The notes beneath the pieces are model-generated. The model ran no database searches and was not told the origin of the DNA. It saw only the letters and a list, made by a program, of their open reading frames with translations. Positions 53,830 through 61,900 of a stretch of 64,000 nt of DNA are shown here, piece after piece; position 1 is the first letter of the stretch, and each line of letters opens with the position of its first letter. This DNA comes from Actinoplanes philippinensis (GTDB lineage: Bacteria; Actinomycetota; Actinomycetes; Mycobacteriales; Micromonosporaceae), in contig NZ_FONV01000004.1 of the NCBI RefSeq assembly GCF_900113015.1, positions 620,001 to 684,000 of the forward strand, in the 5' to 3' direction. Position numbers and translations under genes: made by a program.

Positions 53830-53866
53830 TACAGCAATGCTGTACGTTAAATACAGCTCTGCTGTA
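53830..53866. promoter_or_regulatory. Twin MarR-type operators
   Basis: TACAGCA-A-TGCTGTA (53830-53844) and TACAGC-TCT-GCTGTA (53852-53866), two 15-bp inverted repeats with centres 22 bp apart (two helical turns), in the divergent space between marR and the metallo-hydrolase gene. Confidence 0.8.
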
Positions 53867-53883
53867 CAACTCGGGAGATGGTC

Positions 53884-54528
53884 ATGCGGTTGATCAAGCA
53901 CGCCCACGCCTGCGTCACGTTCACCGGCGGCGGTGACGGTTCCCTACTGGTCGATCCGGGCACGTTCACGCCGGACGCCGCCGAGCTGATCGCCGGGGCG
54001 ACCGCCGTCCTGGTGACCCACGAGCACTTCGACCACTTCGACGACGCCGCCCTCGCCGCGGCCCTCGACCGACGGCCTGAGCTGCGGGTCTACGGCCCCG
54101 CCGCGGTCCGTGACAAGCTGGGCGCCCACGACGGCCGGGTGGTGACCGTGCGCTCCGGCGACTGTTTCGAGGCGGCCGGTTTCGAGATCCACGTGCACGG
54201 CGAGCGGCACGCCCGCATCCACGACGACATCCCGCTCGTCGACAACGTCGGCTATCTCGTCGACGGCCGGGTGTTCCACCCCGGCGACTCCTACCGGGTC
54301 CCGGACGCCCGCGTCGAGACCCTGCTCCTGCCGACCAGCGGCCCGTGGACGAAGTTCGGTGAGGCGGCCGACTTCGTCCGCGCCGTCCGGCCGGCCCGCA
54401 TGATCCAGGTGCACGAGCTGATGCTCAGCGAGCTGGGGCAGAACTCGGCCCGCATGCTGCTCGGCGAGAAGGGCCTGACCGGCCTGCCACTGGAGATCCT
54501 GCCACCCGGCGAGTCCACCGAGGCCTGA
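53884..54528 (+). CDS. MBL-fold metal-dependent hydrolase
   Basis: 214 residues. The metal motif THEHFDHFDD (HxHxDH, about 48-57), later His residues in VHGERHARIH and the FHPGDSY Asp (about 138-144) match UlaG/RNase Z-like small MBL hydrolases. ATG 53884 is 6 bp after GGGAG; the in-frame ATG 53878 abuts it. Regulated with the divergent marR gene by twin operators. The substrate is unknown; a role in detoxifying a phenolic or quorum-type inducer is possible but not shown. Confidence 0.85.
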   Translation: MRLIKHAHACVTFTGGGDGSLLVDPGTFTPDAAELIAGATAVLVTHEHFDHFDDAALAAALDRRPELRVYGPAAVRDKLGAHDGRVVTVRSGDCFEAAGFEIHVHGERHARIHDDIPLVDNVGYLVDGRVFHPGDSYRVPDARVETLLLPTSGPWTKFGEAADFVRAVRPARMIQVHELMLSELGQNSARMLLGEKGLTGLPLEILPPGESTEA

Positions 54529-54650
54529 CGACGGGCGTCATGGCCGGCCAGATCATGTTCCGCACGGAGGACCGCTTCGCGCACGGAAGCGAAAGGGACC
54601 AAACCCACAACCGATCCGCCTGGAGTGAGCCTTGGCGACAAACATTCCTG

Positions 54651-54686
54651 CCGGGGCGGGGTTTCTACTCCGTTTCCCCGCCCCGG
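54651..54686. terminator. Strong GC-rich hairpin
   Basis: CCGGGGCGGGG pairs perfectly with CCCCGCCCCGG around a 14-base loop. It lies about 120 bp beyond the MBL hydrolase stop and just past the end of the tentative zinc-ribbon gene; it may terminate either. No T-run follows. Confidence 0.5.
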
Positions 54687-54703
54687 TACGCCGAATCCCG
54701 CCA

Positions 54704-54910
54704 CTACGCTGCCGGTTGGGACCAGCAACCCGCGCAGTACCCGAATCGCGTCTCACCACGCGTCACCGATGACTGGCACGCTTTGCACTTCACCGGCCGC
54801 TCAGCGGCAGGAATCGCCGACGGAACAACGCCTCGTTCCCGCGCCAAGGGCTTACGACCTCGTCCGCCCACCGGCGGCTTCCGGTCGCGACCACCGATCG
54901 ACCTGCCCAT
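54704..54910 (-). CDS. Tentative small zinc-ribbon protein
   Basis: 68 residues. The C-terminal 30 carry CKACQSSVTRGETRFGYCAGCW, that is CxxC-x(n)-CxxC, as in a zinc ribbon. The N-terminal half is Arg/Gly/Pro-rich and unremarkable. The ribosome-binding site is weak. It is placed 9 bp after the stop of the 83-residue gene upstream, which mildly supports a real two-gene unit. Confidence 0.35.
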   Translation of the reverse strand: MGRSIGGRDRKPPVGGRGRKPLARERGVVPSAIPAAERPVKCKACQSSVTRGETRFGYCAGCWSQPAA

Positions 54911-54919
54911 GACCTGGCG

Positions 54920-55171
54920 CTACGCCCCTCGGCGAGCAAGCGCCCAGGCCGAGACGGACTCGTCGAGCATCTCGTAGAACTCGTCGTGGGCGAAGTGCCC
55001 GTCCATGTCTCGGACGACTTCCGCCACGCCCCAGGTCAGCTCCTCACCGTCCTCTTTGGCTCGGCATGTGCCGCATTCGTCACCGTGCCGATGCATCGTG
55101 TGCTGGGCGAATCTCCCGACCGGGTCGTCAGCGGCGGTCTGGCCGCTCAGCCATGATCCGAACGTACCCAC
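54920..55171 (-). CDS. Small acidic protein of unknown function
   Basis: 83 residues from GTG 55171, which has GAGGAG 6 bp upstream. An earlier in-frame start at 55228 has no such site. Notable features are HRHGDECGTCRAKEDGEELTW in two pieces (a His/Cys cluster HxH-x3-CxxC that could bind metal) and a helical acidic C-terminus (HFAHDEFYEMLDESVSAW). Family not recognised. The good ribosome-binding site and natural composition make it more likely real than its neighbours. Confidence 0.5.
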   Translation of the reverse strand: MGTFGSWLSGQTAADDPVGRFAQHTMHRHGDECGTCRAKEDGEELTWGVAEVVRDMDGHFAHDEFYEMLDESVSAWALARRGA

Positions 55172-55651
55172 TGCGATCTCCTCTCCCGGAAAGCCCGGGT
55201 CGGCAATCAACCTTTCGCCAACCGGCATCGGCCGGGAGGGGATGGCGTGGGCTCACCCTAGTGAGACGGCGGACGGAATTCTCGTGACGCGCCAACGGCT
55301 CCACCCGGGCGAGGGAACGCGGAGTGCCCCGGCCCGCTCTCGCGGATTGCCGGGGCCTCGGTGCGGCACCGCACGCAGGCACCGAATCAGCCGCTCGGCC
55401 TCGGCGACCAGCCGAGTCGAACGACTCGGTCCCATGCCGTCGCGTGGTCCGGGCCGGTCGCGATCTGCCGGACGCGGAACATCCGCCACTTACCCCCGAC
55501 GCTCAGCCGGCCGCCCGGGGTGGTCCGGCAGAACCCGTCGCGCTCGTCCCCAGCGAGTCCGAACGCGTCGGCGAGCAGCCGTACGGTCGCCGGGCGAGGC
55601 TCGTGTGCAACGCCGGCCGACAGCCTGAGGCACGACCGTGCACGACATCGC

Positions 55652-55678
55652 CGGCGGGCCGCTCGGAGCGGCCCGCCG
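55652..55678 (-). terminator. Terminator of the GH62-GH30 operon
   Basis: A 13-bp perfect inverted repeat (CGGCGGGCCGCTC and its complement around one base), 17 bp after the GH30 stop codon. GC-rich without a T-run, as is common in actinobacteria. Confidence 0.75.
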
Positions 55679-55694
55679 ACGTCGGTCGCGGGGA

Positions 55695-57407
55695 TCAGGG
55701 GGTCAGGACGATGGTGGAGATGCTGCGGGCCGGGACGTTGACGGTGACCTGGTTGCCGTTGACCGTGGCGGACTGGGCCGCCGCGTTGGCGTTGATCGAC
55801 GTGGCGTAGTACTCGGCGCGGCTGATGTTCTGCGGGGCCTGGACGACGGCGTTGCTGACCGCGCTGGACGAACGGTTGAGGACGACCAGGGTGATCTTGC
55901 CGTCGCCCTGGTACGCGGTGATCTCCAGCGGGGACGCCTTGCTGCTCCTGGTGAGGGCGACCCGCTGGTAGCCGGGACGGACGTACTTGGCGAACTGGGA
56001 GAACGCGTATCCGCGCTTGAGCGGCGCGCCGGCCGTGGTGCCGTACGCGGCCTCGCCGTCACCGATGAACGAGTAGTAGCGCTTGCCGTACCACCAGATG
56101 TAGGCGTTCCAGTTCGATTCCATCGACTTGTGGACCGTACGCATGATGTCGTCGAGGGTTTCGTTCCAGACGGTCTGATTGGCGGGGTTTCCCCAGATGT
56201 TGGAGCCGCTGCCGTCGGCCTCGTGCAGGTTCCACTCGGTCATCCACACCGGCTTGCCGTTCTGCGCGGCGAGTGGATAGTCCTTGAGCCGGCCGGCCGC
56301 CTCGGTGCCGTAGAGGTGGCCGCCGATGTAGCCGATGTTGTTGCGGGCGGTCGCGTCGTTGAGGGTCGGGTCGGTGTAGCCGTAGTTGAGGTTGACCGCC
56401 TCGGCGACCATCAGCTTCGTGTTCTGGACCTTGGCGCCCTGGTCACGGACGAAGTTGCGCAGCTCGGTGCCGCTCCAGTCCATCGAGTCGTAGTCGGGGT
56501 GCCAGTCCGGCTCGTTCTGGACCGACGTGACGTCGACGGCGACACCCTGACCACGCATGTACTGCACGTAGCTGTTGAGGTGACCGGCGTAGTCGTCGTA
56601 GTAGTCGGTCTTCAGCTTGCCCCCGTTGGTACGGCTGTTGTTCGTCTTCCACGCGGCCGGGGCGGTCCACGGGGAGGCCAGGATCTTGCCGTTCGACCCG
56701 TACGACTTGGCGGTCTTGAGGGCGTTGACCTGGGTGCCCCATTCGCCGGAGACCGGGGAGATGCCGGTACGCACGATCGACAGCCCGAGCTGGTTGGGGC
56801 CGGTGCCGACCAGGGTCTGCGTCTCGGCGGTGGACCAGGCGCTGCCCCAGATCGACACGGCGGCGCCGAACCCGTCGACGGTCTGGTACTTGGTGGCCGT
56901 GTTCACGGTGATGTCCGGCGTGGCGGCCGGGCCGGTGCTGGTCGAGGCGCTCGGTGTGACCGACGAGGTCGGCGAGCTGCTCGGCGTGGTGGTGCCGGTG
57001 CAGGCCACACCGTTGACGGCGAAGTCCGCCGGCACCGGGTTGGCGGTCGTCCAGGAGCCGTTGAAGCCGAACGTGGCGGTCGCGTTGGTGGCGAGCGCGC
57101 CGTTGTAGCTGACGTTCTTGGCGGTGACCGCGGCCCCGCTCTGGGTCACCGTCGCGTTCCACGCCTGGGTGACGGTCTGGCCCGCGCCGTAGGACCAGGT
57201 CAGCGTCCAGCCGGTGAGCGGGTCACCGAGGTTGGTGACGGCGACGTCGGCGCCGAATCCGCCCTGCCACTGGGACGACACCGTGTATTTCACCGCGCAG
57301 CCGGCGGCGGCGGCGCCCGCGGGCAGCGCCACGGCGACCGCGGTGGAGGCGAGGAGCACGACACCGGCCGATATCAGGGCGGTGGTCGTGACTCGGGGTT
57401 TTCGCAT
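55695..57407 (-). CDS. Secreted GH30 xylanase with N-terminal CBM2
   Basis: 570 residues. Signal peptide about 1-34 (AGAAAAG). CBM2 is about 36-135 ([21 protein letters not shown] to VNGVAC), with a Ser/Thr linker and GH30 domain (about 165-570). The GH30 domain has VDGFGAAVSIWG, SVQNEPDW (acid/base Glu), VWMTEWNLHEAD (nucleophile Glu) and a C-terminal beta domain (LEITAYQGDGKITLVVLNRSS). This matches GH30 subfamily 8 glucuronoxylanases. ATG 57407 has CAGGAG 7 bp upstream, 38 bp after the GH62 stop, so both are in one CebR-controlled operon for arabinoxylan breakdown. Confidence 0.9.
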   Translation of the reverse strand: MRKPRVTTTALISAGVVLLASTAVAVALPAGAAAAGCAVKYTVSSQWQGGFGADVAVTNLGDPLTGWTLTWSYGAGQTVTQAWNATVTQSGAAVTAKNVSYNGALATNATATFGFNGSWTTANPVPADFAVNGVACTGTTTPSSSPTSSVTPSASTSTGPAATPDITVNTATKYQTVDGFGAAVSIWGSAWSTAETQTLVGTGPNQLGLSIVRTGISPVSGEWGTQVNALKTAKSYGSNGKILASPWTAPAAWKTNNSRTNGGKLKTDYYDDYAGHLNSYVQYMRGQGVAVDVTSVQNEPDWHPDYDSMDWSGTELRNFVRDQGAKVQNTKLMVAEAVNLNYGYTDPTLNDATARNNIGYIGGHLYGTEAAGRLKDYPLAAQNGKPVWMTEWNLHEADGSGSNIWGNPANQTVWNETLDDIMRTVHKSMESNWNAYIWWYGKRYYSFIGDGEAAYGTTAGAPLKRGYAFSQFAKYVRPGYQRVALTRSSKASPLEITAYQGDGKITLVVLNRSSSAVSNAVVQAPQNISRAEYYATSINANAAAQSATVNGNQVTVNVPARSISTIVLTP

Positions 57408-57445
57408 GGTGCGACTCCTGAGGGGATGGGTGCCGGGGTGGGGTG

Positions 57446-58834
57446 TCACCGGCGGAGGGTGAGCAGGCCGGGGCGGTACGGCAGCAGGCCGTAGTCACCG
57501 CCGGAGCTGGGGGAACGTCCCTGGTAGAGCAGCTGCAGGTTGCACGGGTCGACCGTCATGGTCTGGTCGGCGCCGGTCCGGATCAGCTCGCCGTGGCTGA
57601 TGTCGTTGGTCCAGGTGGCGCCGCTGTTGGCCTTGCCCGCGAAGGGGTTGCTCTCGGTGGCGGCCTGCGGCGTCCAGGTCCCGCCGAGGCTGGTGGCCGT
57701 GAAGGAGCGGAAGTAGCGGCCGTTGGCGCCGATCGCCTCGACGATCATCAGGTACCGGCTCTGGCCGGCGAGCTTGTAGACCTGGACAGCTTCGAACAGG
57801 TTGTTGGTGGTGTCGCTCAGGACCACCGTGGAGGCGCTGCCGAAGCTGCCGGGGAAGTTCCCGATCGGCATGCTCGCCCGGTAGATCTTGCCGTTGTCAC
57901 CGGCGAAGAACAGGTACATGTTCTGCGCGTCGCCGATCACCGCCTGGTCGATCGGGCCGGTCCCGGACCCGGAGATGCTGCCGGAGAAGAGGGTCTGCGG
58001 GGCCGACCAGCCGTTGGCGTTGGCCGGGTCGCTGGAGGTGCGGTAGGAGAACGCCGGGCCGCCCCACTGATAGGCCAGCACCCACACGTTCTTCGGCGCG
58101 AAATAGAACAGCGACGGCGCGACGGTGCCCGACGACATGGTGTTCTGGCTGGCCGAGGCCATGTCGGACCAGTTGGTGAAGAGCCCGAAGTTCATCGAGC
58201 CCCACCGGGTCCCGGTGTCATGGGTGGTGGCGTAGACCAGTTGCCGTCCGTTGTACGGCGCCGTGGTGAAGTCCTTGAGCGAGACCCAGCCCGACTTGGG
58301 GGTCGCGAGCGGGCCGGTCGAGGTCCACCGGTACGACGACGGGAGCGCACACGACACCGGAGGCGAGGACGACGGTGGTACGGACGGCGAGGGCGAGGAC
58401 GGCGAGGGGTCCGGTGTGGTGCCGCCGGTGCACGCCACGCCGTTGAGGGTGAACCCGACCGGCGCCGGATTGGCGCCGGTCAGCGAGCCGTTGAAGCCGA
58501 ACGAGACGCTGCCGTTGGTGGCGATCGCCGCGTTGTAGCCGACGTTGCGGGTGGTCACCTGGGCGCCGGCCTGGGTCACGGTGGCGTTCCAGGCCTGGGT
58601 CACCTGCTGGCCGCCGCTGTAGGACCAGGTCAGCGTCCATCCGTTGAGGGCGTCGCCGAGGTTGGTGACGGTCACGGCGGCCCCGAACCCGCCCTGCCAC
58701 TGGGACGACACGGCGTAGGTCACCGAGCATCCCGCGGCCGCGGCGGCGGGCAGCGCCACCACGATCGCCGCCGATCCGGTCACCAGGACACCACTGAGCA
58801 CGGCACCCCATCGGGCGCCTCTGATTGTGCGCAT
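57446..58834 (-). CDS. Secreted GH62 alpha-L-arabinofuranosidase with N-terminal CBM2
   Basis: 462 residues. Signal peptide about 1-34. CBM2 is about 36-137 ([19 protein letters not shown] to LNGVACTGG), then a Pro/Ser linker and GH62 five-bladed propeller (about 165-462) with [58 protein letters not shown] and SHGELIRTG. It removes arabinose side chains from arabinoxylan, complementing the GH30 xylanase downstream. ATG 58834 has AGGAG upstream. The promoter carries a CebR box in its spacer. Its CBM2 is clearly paralogous to that of the GH30 enzyme. Confidence 0.9.
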   Translation of the reverse strand: MRTIRGARWGAVLSGVLVTGSAAIVVALPAAAAAGCSVTYAVSSQWQGGFGAAVTVTNLGDALNGWTLTWSYSGGQQVTQAWNATVTQAGAQVTTRNVGYNAAIATNGSVSFGFNGSLTGANPAPVGFTLNGVACTGGTTPDPSPSSPSPSVPPSSSPPVSCALPSSYRWTSTGPLATPKSGWVSLKDFTTAPYNGRQLVYATTHDTGTRWGSMNFGLFTNWSDMASASQNTMSSGTVAPSLFYFAPKNVWVLAYQWGGPAFSYRTSSDPANANGWSAPQTLFSGSISGSGTGPIDQAVIGDAQNMYLFFAGDNGKIYRASMPIGNFPGSFGSASTVVLSDTTNNLFEAVQVYKLAGQSRYLMIVEAIGANGRYFRSFTATSLGGTWTPQAATESNPFAGKANSGATWTNDISHGELIRTGADQTMTVDPCNLQLLYQGRSPSSGGDYGLLPYRPGLLTLRR

Positions 58835-58912
58835 GCTTCTCTCCTGAGGGGGACAACGGCCGGACGATCGTGGGAATCGATCGTTTCAAAAGGGGGATCA
58901 GCCGTTCCCCGC

Positions 58913-58942
58913 ATGCTACGGGAGCGCTCCCATTCATTTCAA
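58913..58942 (-). promoter_or_regulatory. GH62-GH30 operon promoter with CebR box
   Basis: CGGGAGCGCTCCCA (58919-58932) matches the CebR consensus at 13 of 14 positions. On the minus strand TTGAAA (58937-58942) and TAGCAT (58913-58918), 18 bp apart, bracket it, so the operator fills the promoter spacer. Confidence 0.8.
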
Positions 58943-59084
58943 CAAATAGACCGGATGCCCGCAGTTCAGATGGCCCGACCAAATGACATCGCCGCGCATA
59001 ACAGTTTTCTTTCCCGGCAGATCAAAGGCGGGAGACAAATTGTCGCGCAGCCGTGCTGGTGACGGTCATGGCGAGCGTGGCCGC

Positions 59085-60578
59085 CTACCGAGCCAGCGGC
59101 TCACCGGCGGGGATCTGCGGCGCCCGCTGCCGTGCGGTCTCGCCGTGCCGGTCGGCGTCGAAACGTTCGACCCGGTTCTTGCCCTGCGCCTTGGCGCTGT
59201 ACATGGCGATGTCCGCGCACCTGATCAGGTCGGCCGCGGTGTGACCGGGCTCGGCGACGGCCACGCCGATGCTGGCGCCCACGGTGACGGTCCCGTCCGT
59301 CACCCGGACCGGCCGGGTCAGCTCGTGGCAGAGCCGTTCCGCGATCAGCTCGGCGTCCTCGGGACGGATCAGCCCGGTCAGCAGGACCGCGAACTCGTCG
59401 CCGCCGAAGCGGGCCGGTGTCGCGCCGGGCACGCCGAGGCTCCTCATCCGCGCGGCGACCTCGACCAGGAGCGCGTCGCCGGCCGCGTGACCGTGTGTGT
59501 CGTTCACCCGTTTGAAGTCGTCCAGGTCGATGTTGAGCAGGGCGACGCTGCCTCCGGCGCACGCGTCGACAGCGGCGCTCACCTGCCGGAAGAACCTGGC
59601 TCGGGTGACCAGCTGGGTGAGGTGGTCATGGTTGGCCTGGTGGTCGAGCACCACCCGGGACTCGATCATGCGTTCACCGAGCAGGACCTGGTTGGAGAGG
59701 GTACGGATGGCGGCGAACACCGCCTCCGGCACCGGCCTCGCGCTGCCCAGCAGGACGTGCACGTCACCGGGGAACGAGTCGACGCGCCAGTGCCGGTACC
59801 GCGGAACGAGATCGACGAGCCGGCCCGGATCGGTCACGACCTCGTCCGGCAGCACCCGGCCGCGCACGTCGTCGGCGAGTTCGGCCACACTGAGCACGGT
59901 GAGCCCGTCCGGCGTCCGGCGGGCGACGAGCCATCCGATGCCGGGGTGCAGGGCGACGATCTCGGCCGCCGCCTCGCTGCCGAGACGGTGCACCTCGGCG
60001 AGGTCGGTGGCGCCGAGGATGGCCGTGCCGGTGCGGGCCAGCGCGGCGTCGCGGGCCGAGGCCCGCTCCTGCTGGACCAGGATCACGTAGATGCAGCGCA
60101 TCAGAACACTGATCAGCAGGATGGCCGGGATCAGGCCCAGCACGGGCGGTTCGTACCAGACCAGGGTGCGGCCCATCGACACCGGCGTCAGCGAGACCGC
60201 GATCGGCACGGTCGCCAGCAGTCCGGCAGTGCGGACCACCCACTGGACGATCGACCCGTAGAGGGCCAGGGTGAGGGCGACACCGACAGCCACACCGATG
60301 CCCGACAGCGGGTCCAGCAGCGTGAAGATGCCGAGCACCGTCAACGGCGGCACCAGCAGCGTCTGCCACCACCAGGTCCGGGCCGTCGAATACGTGAGAG
60401 CCAGGTTCACGATGACCAGCACCACGGCGACGGTTCCCCACCGGTTCCAGGTTTCGCCGTGCACCGGGCTCGTGTGCTGACCCACCGACGGGACGATCAT
60501 GAGGACGCTGATGACCGACGCGCCCAGACGGGTACGGCCGAGGTCACCGGCCGGCAGGATCCGGCTCGAACATGGCAC
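59085..60578 (-). CDS. Membrane diguanylate cyclase (GGDEF)
   Basis: 497 residues. Five to six membrane helices occupy about 20-170, a GAF-like segment about 180-300 (ATDLAEVHRLGSEAA), and the GGDEF domain about 325-485. The GGDEF domain has LLNIDLDDFKRVNDTHGHAAGD, the intact active-site loop RFGGDEFAVLL and IGVAVAEPGHTAADLIRCADIAMYSAK. No RxxD inhibitory site precedes the GGDEF motif, so product inhibition may be absent. It makes c-di-GMP at the membrane. It starts (GTG 60578, tentative) 30 bp after a solute-binding lipoprotein gene, so extracellular ligand sensing may feed into c-di-GMP. Confidence 0.88.
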   Translation of the reverse strand: MPCSSRILPAGDLGRTRLGASVISVLMIVPSVGQHTSPVHGETWNRWGTVAVVLVIVNLALTYSTARTWWWQTLLVPPLTVLGIFTLLDPLSGIGVAVGVALTLALYGSIVQWVVRTAGLLATVPIAVSLTPVSMGRTLVWYEPPVLGLIPAILLISVLMRCIYVILVQQERASARDAALARTGTAILGATDLAEVHRLGSEAAAEIVALHPGIGWLVARRTPDGLTVLSVAELADDVRGRVLPDEVVTDPGRLVDLVPRYRHWRVDSFPGDVHVLLGSARPVPEAVFAAIRTLSNQVLLGERMIESRVVLDHQANHDHLTQLVTRARFFRQVSAAVDACAGGSVALLNIDLDDFKRVNDTHGHAAGDALLVEVAARMRSLGVPGATPARFGGDEFAVLLTGLIRPEDAELIAERLCHELTRPVRVTDGTVTVGASIGVAVAEPGHTAADLIRCADIAMYSAKAQGKNRVERFDADRHGETARQRAPQIPAGEPLAR

Positions 60579-60608
60579 ACCATAGGAATCGGCAGCCCGG
60601 GCCGGGCG

Positions 60609-61892
60609 CTAAGCTCCGCACGGCACATCGAGCCAGTCACCGGCCGGGATGGCCGTGCGGGCCTGGTCGAGGCGGGCCAGGACGGCGCCGAGACGGTCGG
60701 GCGCCTGCACGTACTCCAGGACCGCCCGGTAGAAGGCGTTGGTCATGGCGCTGGGCATCAGGTCGGAGGCGTCGAAGCACAGCGTCGCGTCGCCGGTGAG
60801 GGTCTGCGCGATGCGCCGGCTCGCCGGGTTGCCGTAGATCGCCTGGTCGACGCCCCGGTTGGCGGAGAACACCGACCCCTGGCCGGCCGCCGGCCAGATG
60901 CTCTGCGCCTCGTCGGTGGCCAGGAAGCGGATCAGCTCCCGCGCCTCCGGCTTGTCGGTGAACAGTCCGGCCAGGTCGGCGGAGACCTCCCACGCCCGGT
61001 CGCGGGCCGACGGGAACGGCACGAACTCCAGGCCGGCCGCGTCGCCGGCCACGAACGACGCCTGGTGGTGCAGCCGGCATCCGGGCGGGTCGGCGTGCAG
61101 GCCCCGGCCCGCGTCGCCGAAGTCGGTGAACAGCAGGCCGCCCGCGCCGCCGCGGACGAAACCGGGCCGCAGCGCCACCTCACCCCAGGCCGTCCACGCC
61201 CGCTGGATCTCCGGCGCGGTCCACGGCACCCGCCCGGCGGCCCAGCGCTGGTACACCTCGGGGCCGGCCTGGTGCAGCACCAGGTCCTCGATCCAGTCCG
61301 TGCCGGGCCAGCCGGAGACCGGGGTGGAGCCGAGGCCCATGCACCACACGGGGCCGCCGGCGCTGAGGCGTTCGCTGAGCCGGATCAGGTCGTCCCAGGT
61401 CGGCGCGGCGTCGCGGGACAGGTCGGGGACGCGGCGTGGGTCGTACCAGATGAGGCTCTTGAGAGAGGTCTTGACCGCCACCGCGTAGCGCGCCCGCCCG
61501 CTGCCGCTGTCCAGCTGCTCCAGGCGCAGCCACTGCGGGCTGTGCGACTGCTGCGCACTCGTGTCGATCACGTCGTCCAGGGGCCGGACCGCGCCGCGGC
61601 GCACGTAGCCCGCGAGGTCGCCCGGGCTGGGCAGCACCGCGATGTCCGGCGGCGTGCCCTTCTGCACCTCGGCGGTGAGCACCTGGTTGAGCGCGCGGGT
61701 GCCCTGGTAGTCGACCCGGATGCCGGTCCTGGCGGTGAACCTGTCGAGCACCTGCCGGAAGGCGGCGCCCTCGCCGCCGGTCCACGACGCGAGCACTGTC
61801 ACACCCGCGCCGTCACCGCCGCCACTGCACGCCCCGGCGCCGGTGGCCAGGACGGCGACGGCGGTCAGCGCCACGGCCCGCACGATTCGCAT
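60609..61892 (-). CDS. Extracellular solute-binding lipoprotein
   Basis: 427 residues. The lipoprotein signal ends ATGAGAC (lipobox Cys about 22). The mature protein is an SBP family 1 fold (VTVLASWTGGEGAAFRQVLDRF, PDIAVLPSPGDLAGYVRRGAV, PTWDDLIRLSERLS, FPSARDRAWEVSADLAGLFTD). It would bind a sugar or similar solute outside the membrane. No ABC permease or ATPase is adjacent; instead it lies between a membrane protein with an outer domain and a diguanylate cyclase, suggesting that it acts as a receptor rather than in uptake. ATG 61892 is 8 bp after the preceding gene. Confidence 0.85.
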   Translation of the reverse strand: MRIVRAVALTAVAVLATGAGACSGGGDGAGVTVLASWTGGEGAAFRQVLDRFTARTGIRVDYQGTRALNQVLTAEVQKGTPPDIAVLPSPGDLAGYVRRGAVRPLDDVIDTSAQQSHSPQWLRLEQLDSGSGRARYAVAVKTSLKSLIWYDPRRVPDLSRDAAPTWDDLIRLSERLSAGGPVWCMGLGSTPVSGWPGTDWIEDLVLHQAGPEVYQRWAAGRVPWTAPEIQRAWTAWGEVALRPGFVRGGAGGLLFTDFGDAGRGLHADPPGCRLHHQASFVAGDAAGLEFVPFPSARDRAWEVSADLAGLFTDKPEARELIRFLATDEAQSIWPAAGQGSVFSANRGVDQAIYGNPASRRIAQTLTGDATLCFDASDLMPSAMTNAFYRAVLEYVQAPDRLGAVLARLDQARTAIPAGDWLDVPCGA

Positions 61893-61900
61893 CGGCGCCC

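Larger units (their letters stand above)
54529..55694. other. Gene-poor stretch with uncertain small genes and a hairpin
   Basis: About 1.17 kb with no long credible gene. Frames open here are short, Arg/Pro-rich and lack homology I can recognise. Two tentative small minus-strand genes (54704-54910 and 54920-55171) and one strong hairpin (54651-54686) are the only structured elements. Base composition is somewhat less GC-rich in 54540-54780. It could be a decayed or recently inserted segment. Confidence 0.5.

Noticed and set aside
54540..54977. 145-codon plus-strand frame after the MBL hydrolase
   Set aside because: No ribosome-binding site, no recognisable domain, and composition typical of random high-GC sequence. 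It also overlaps the better-supported minus-strand frames.
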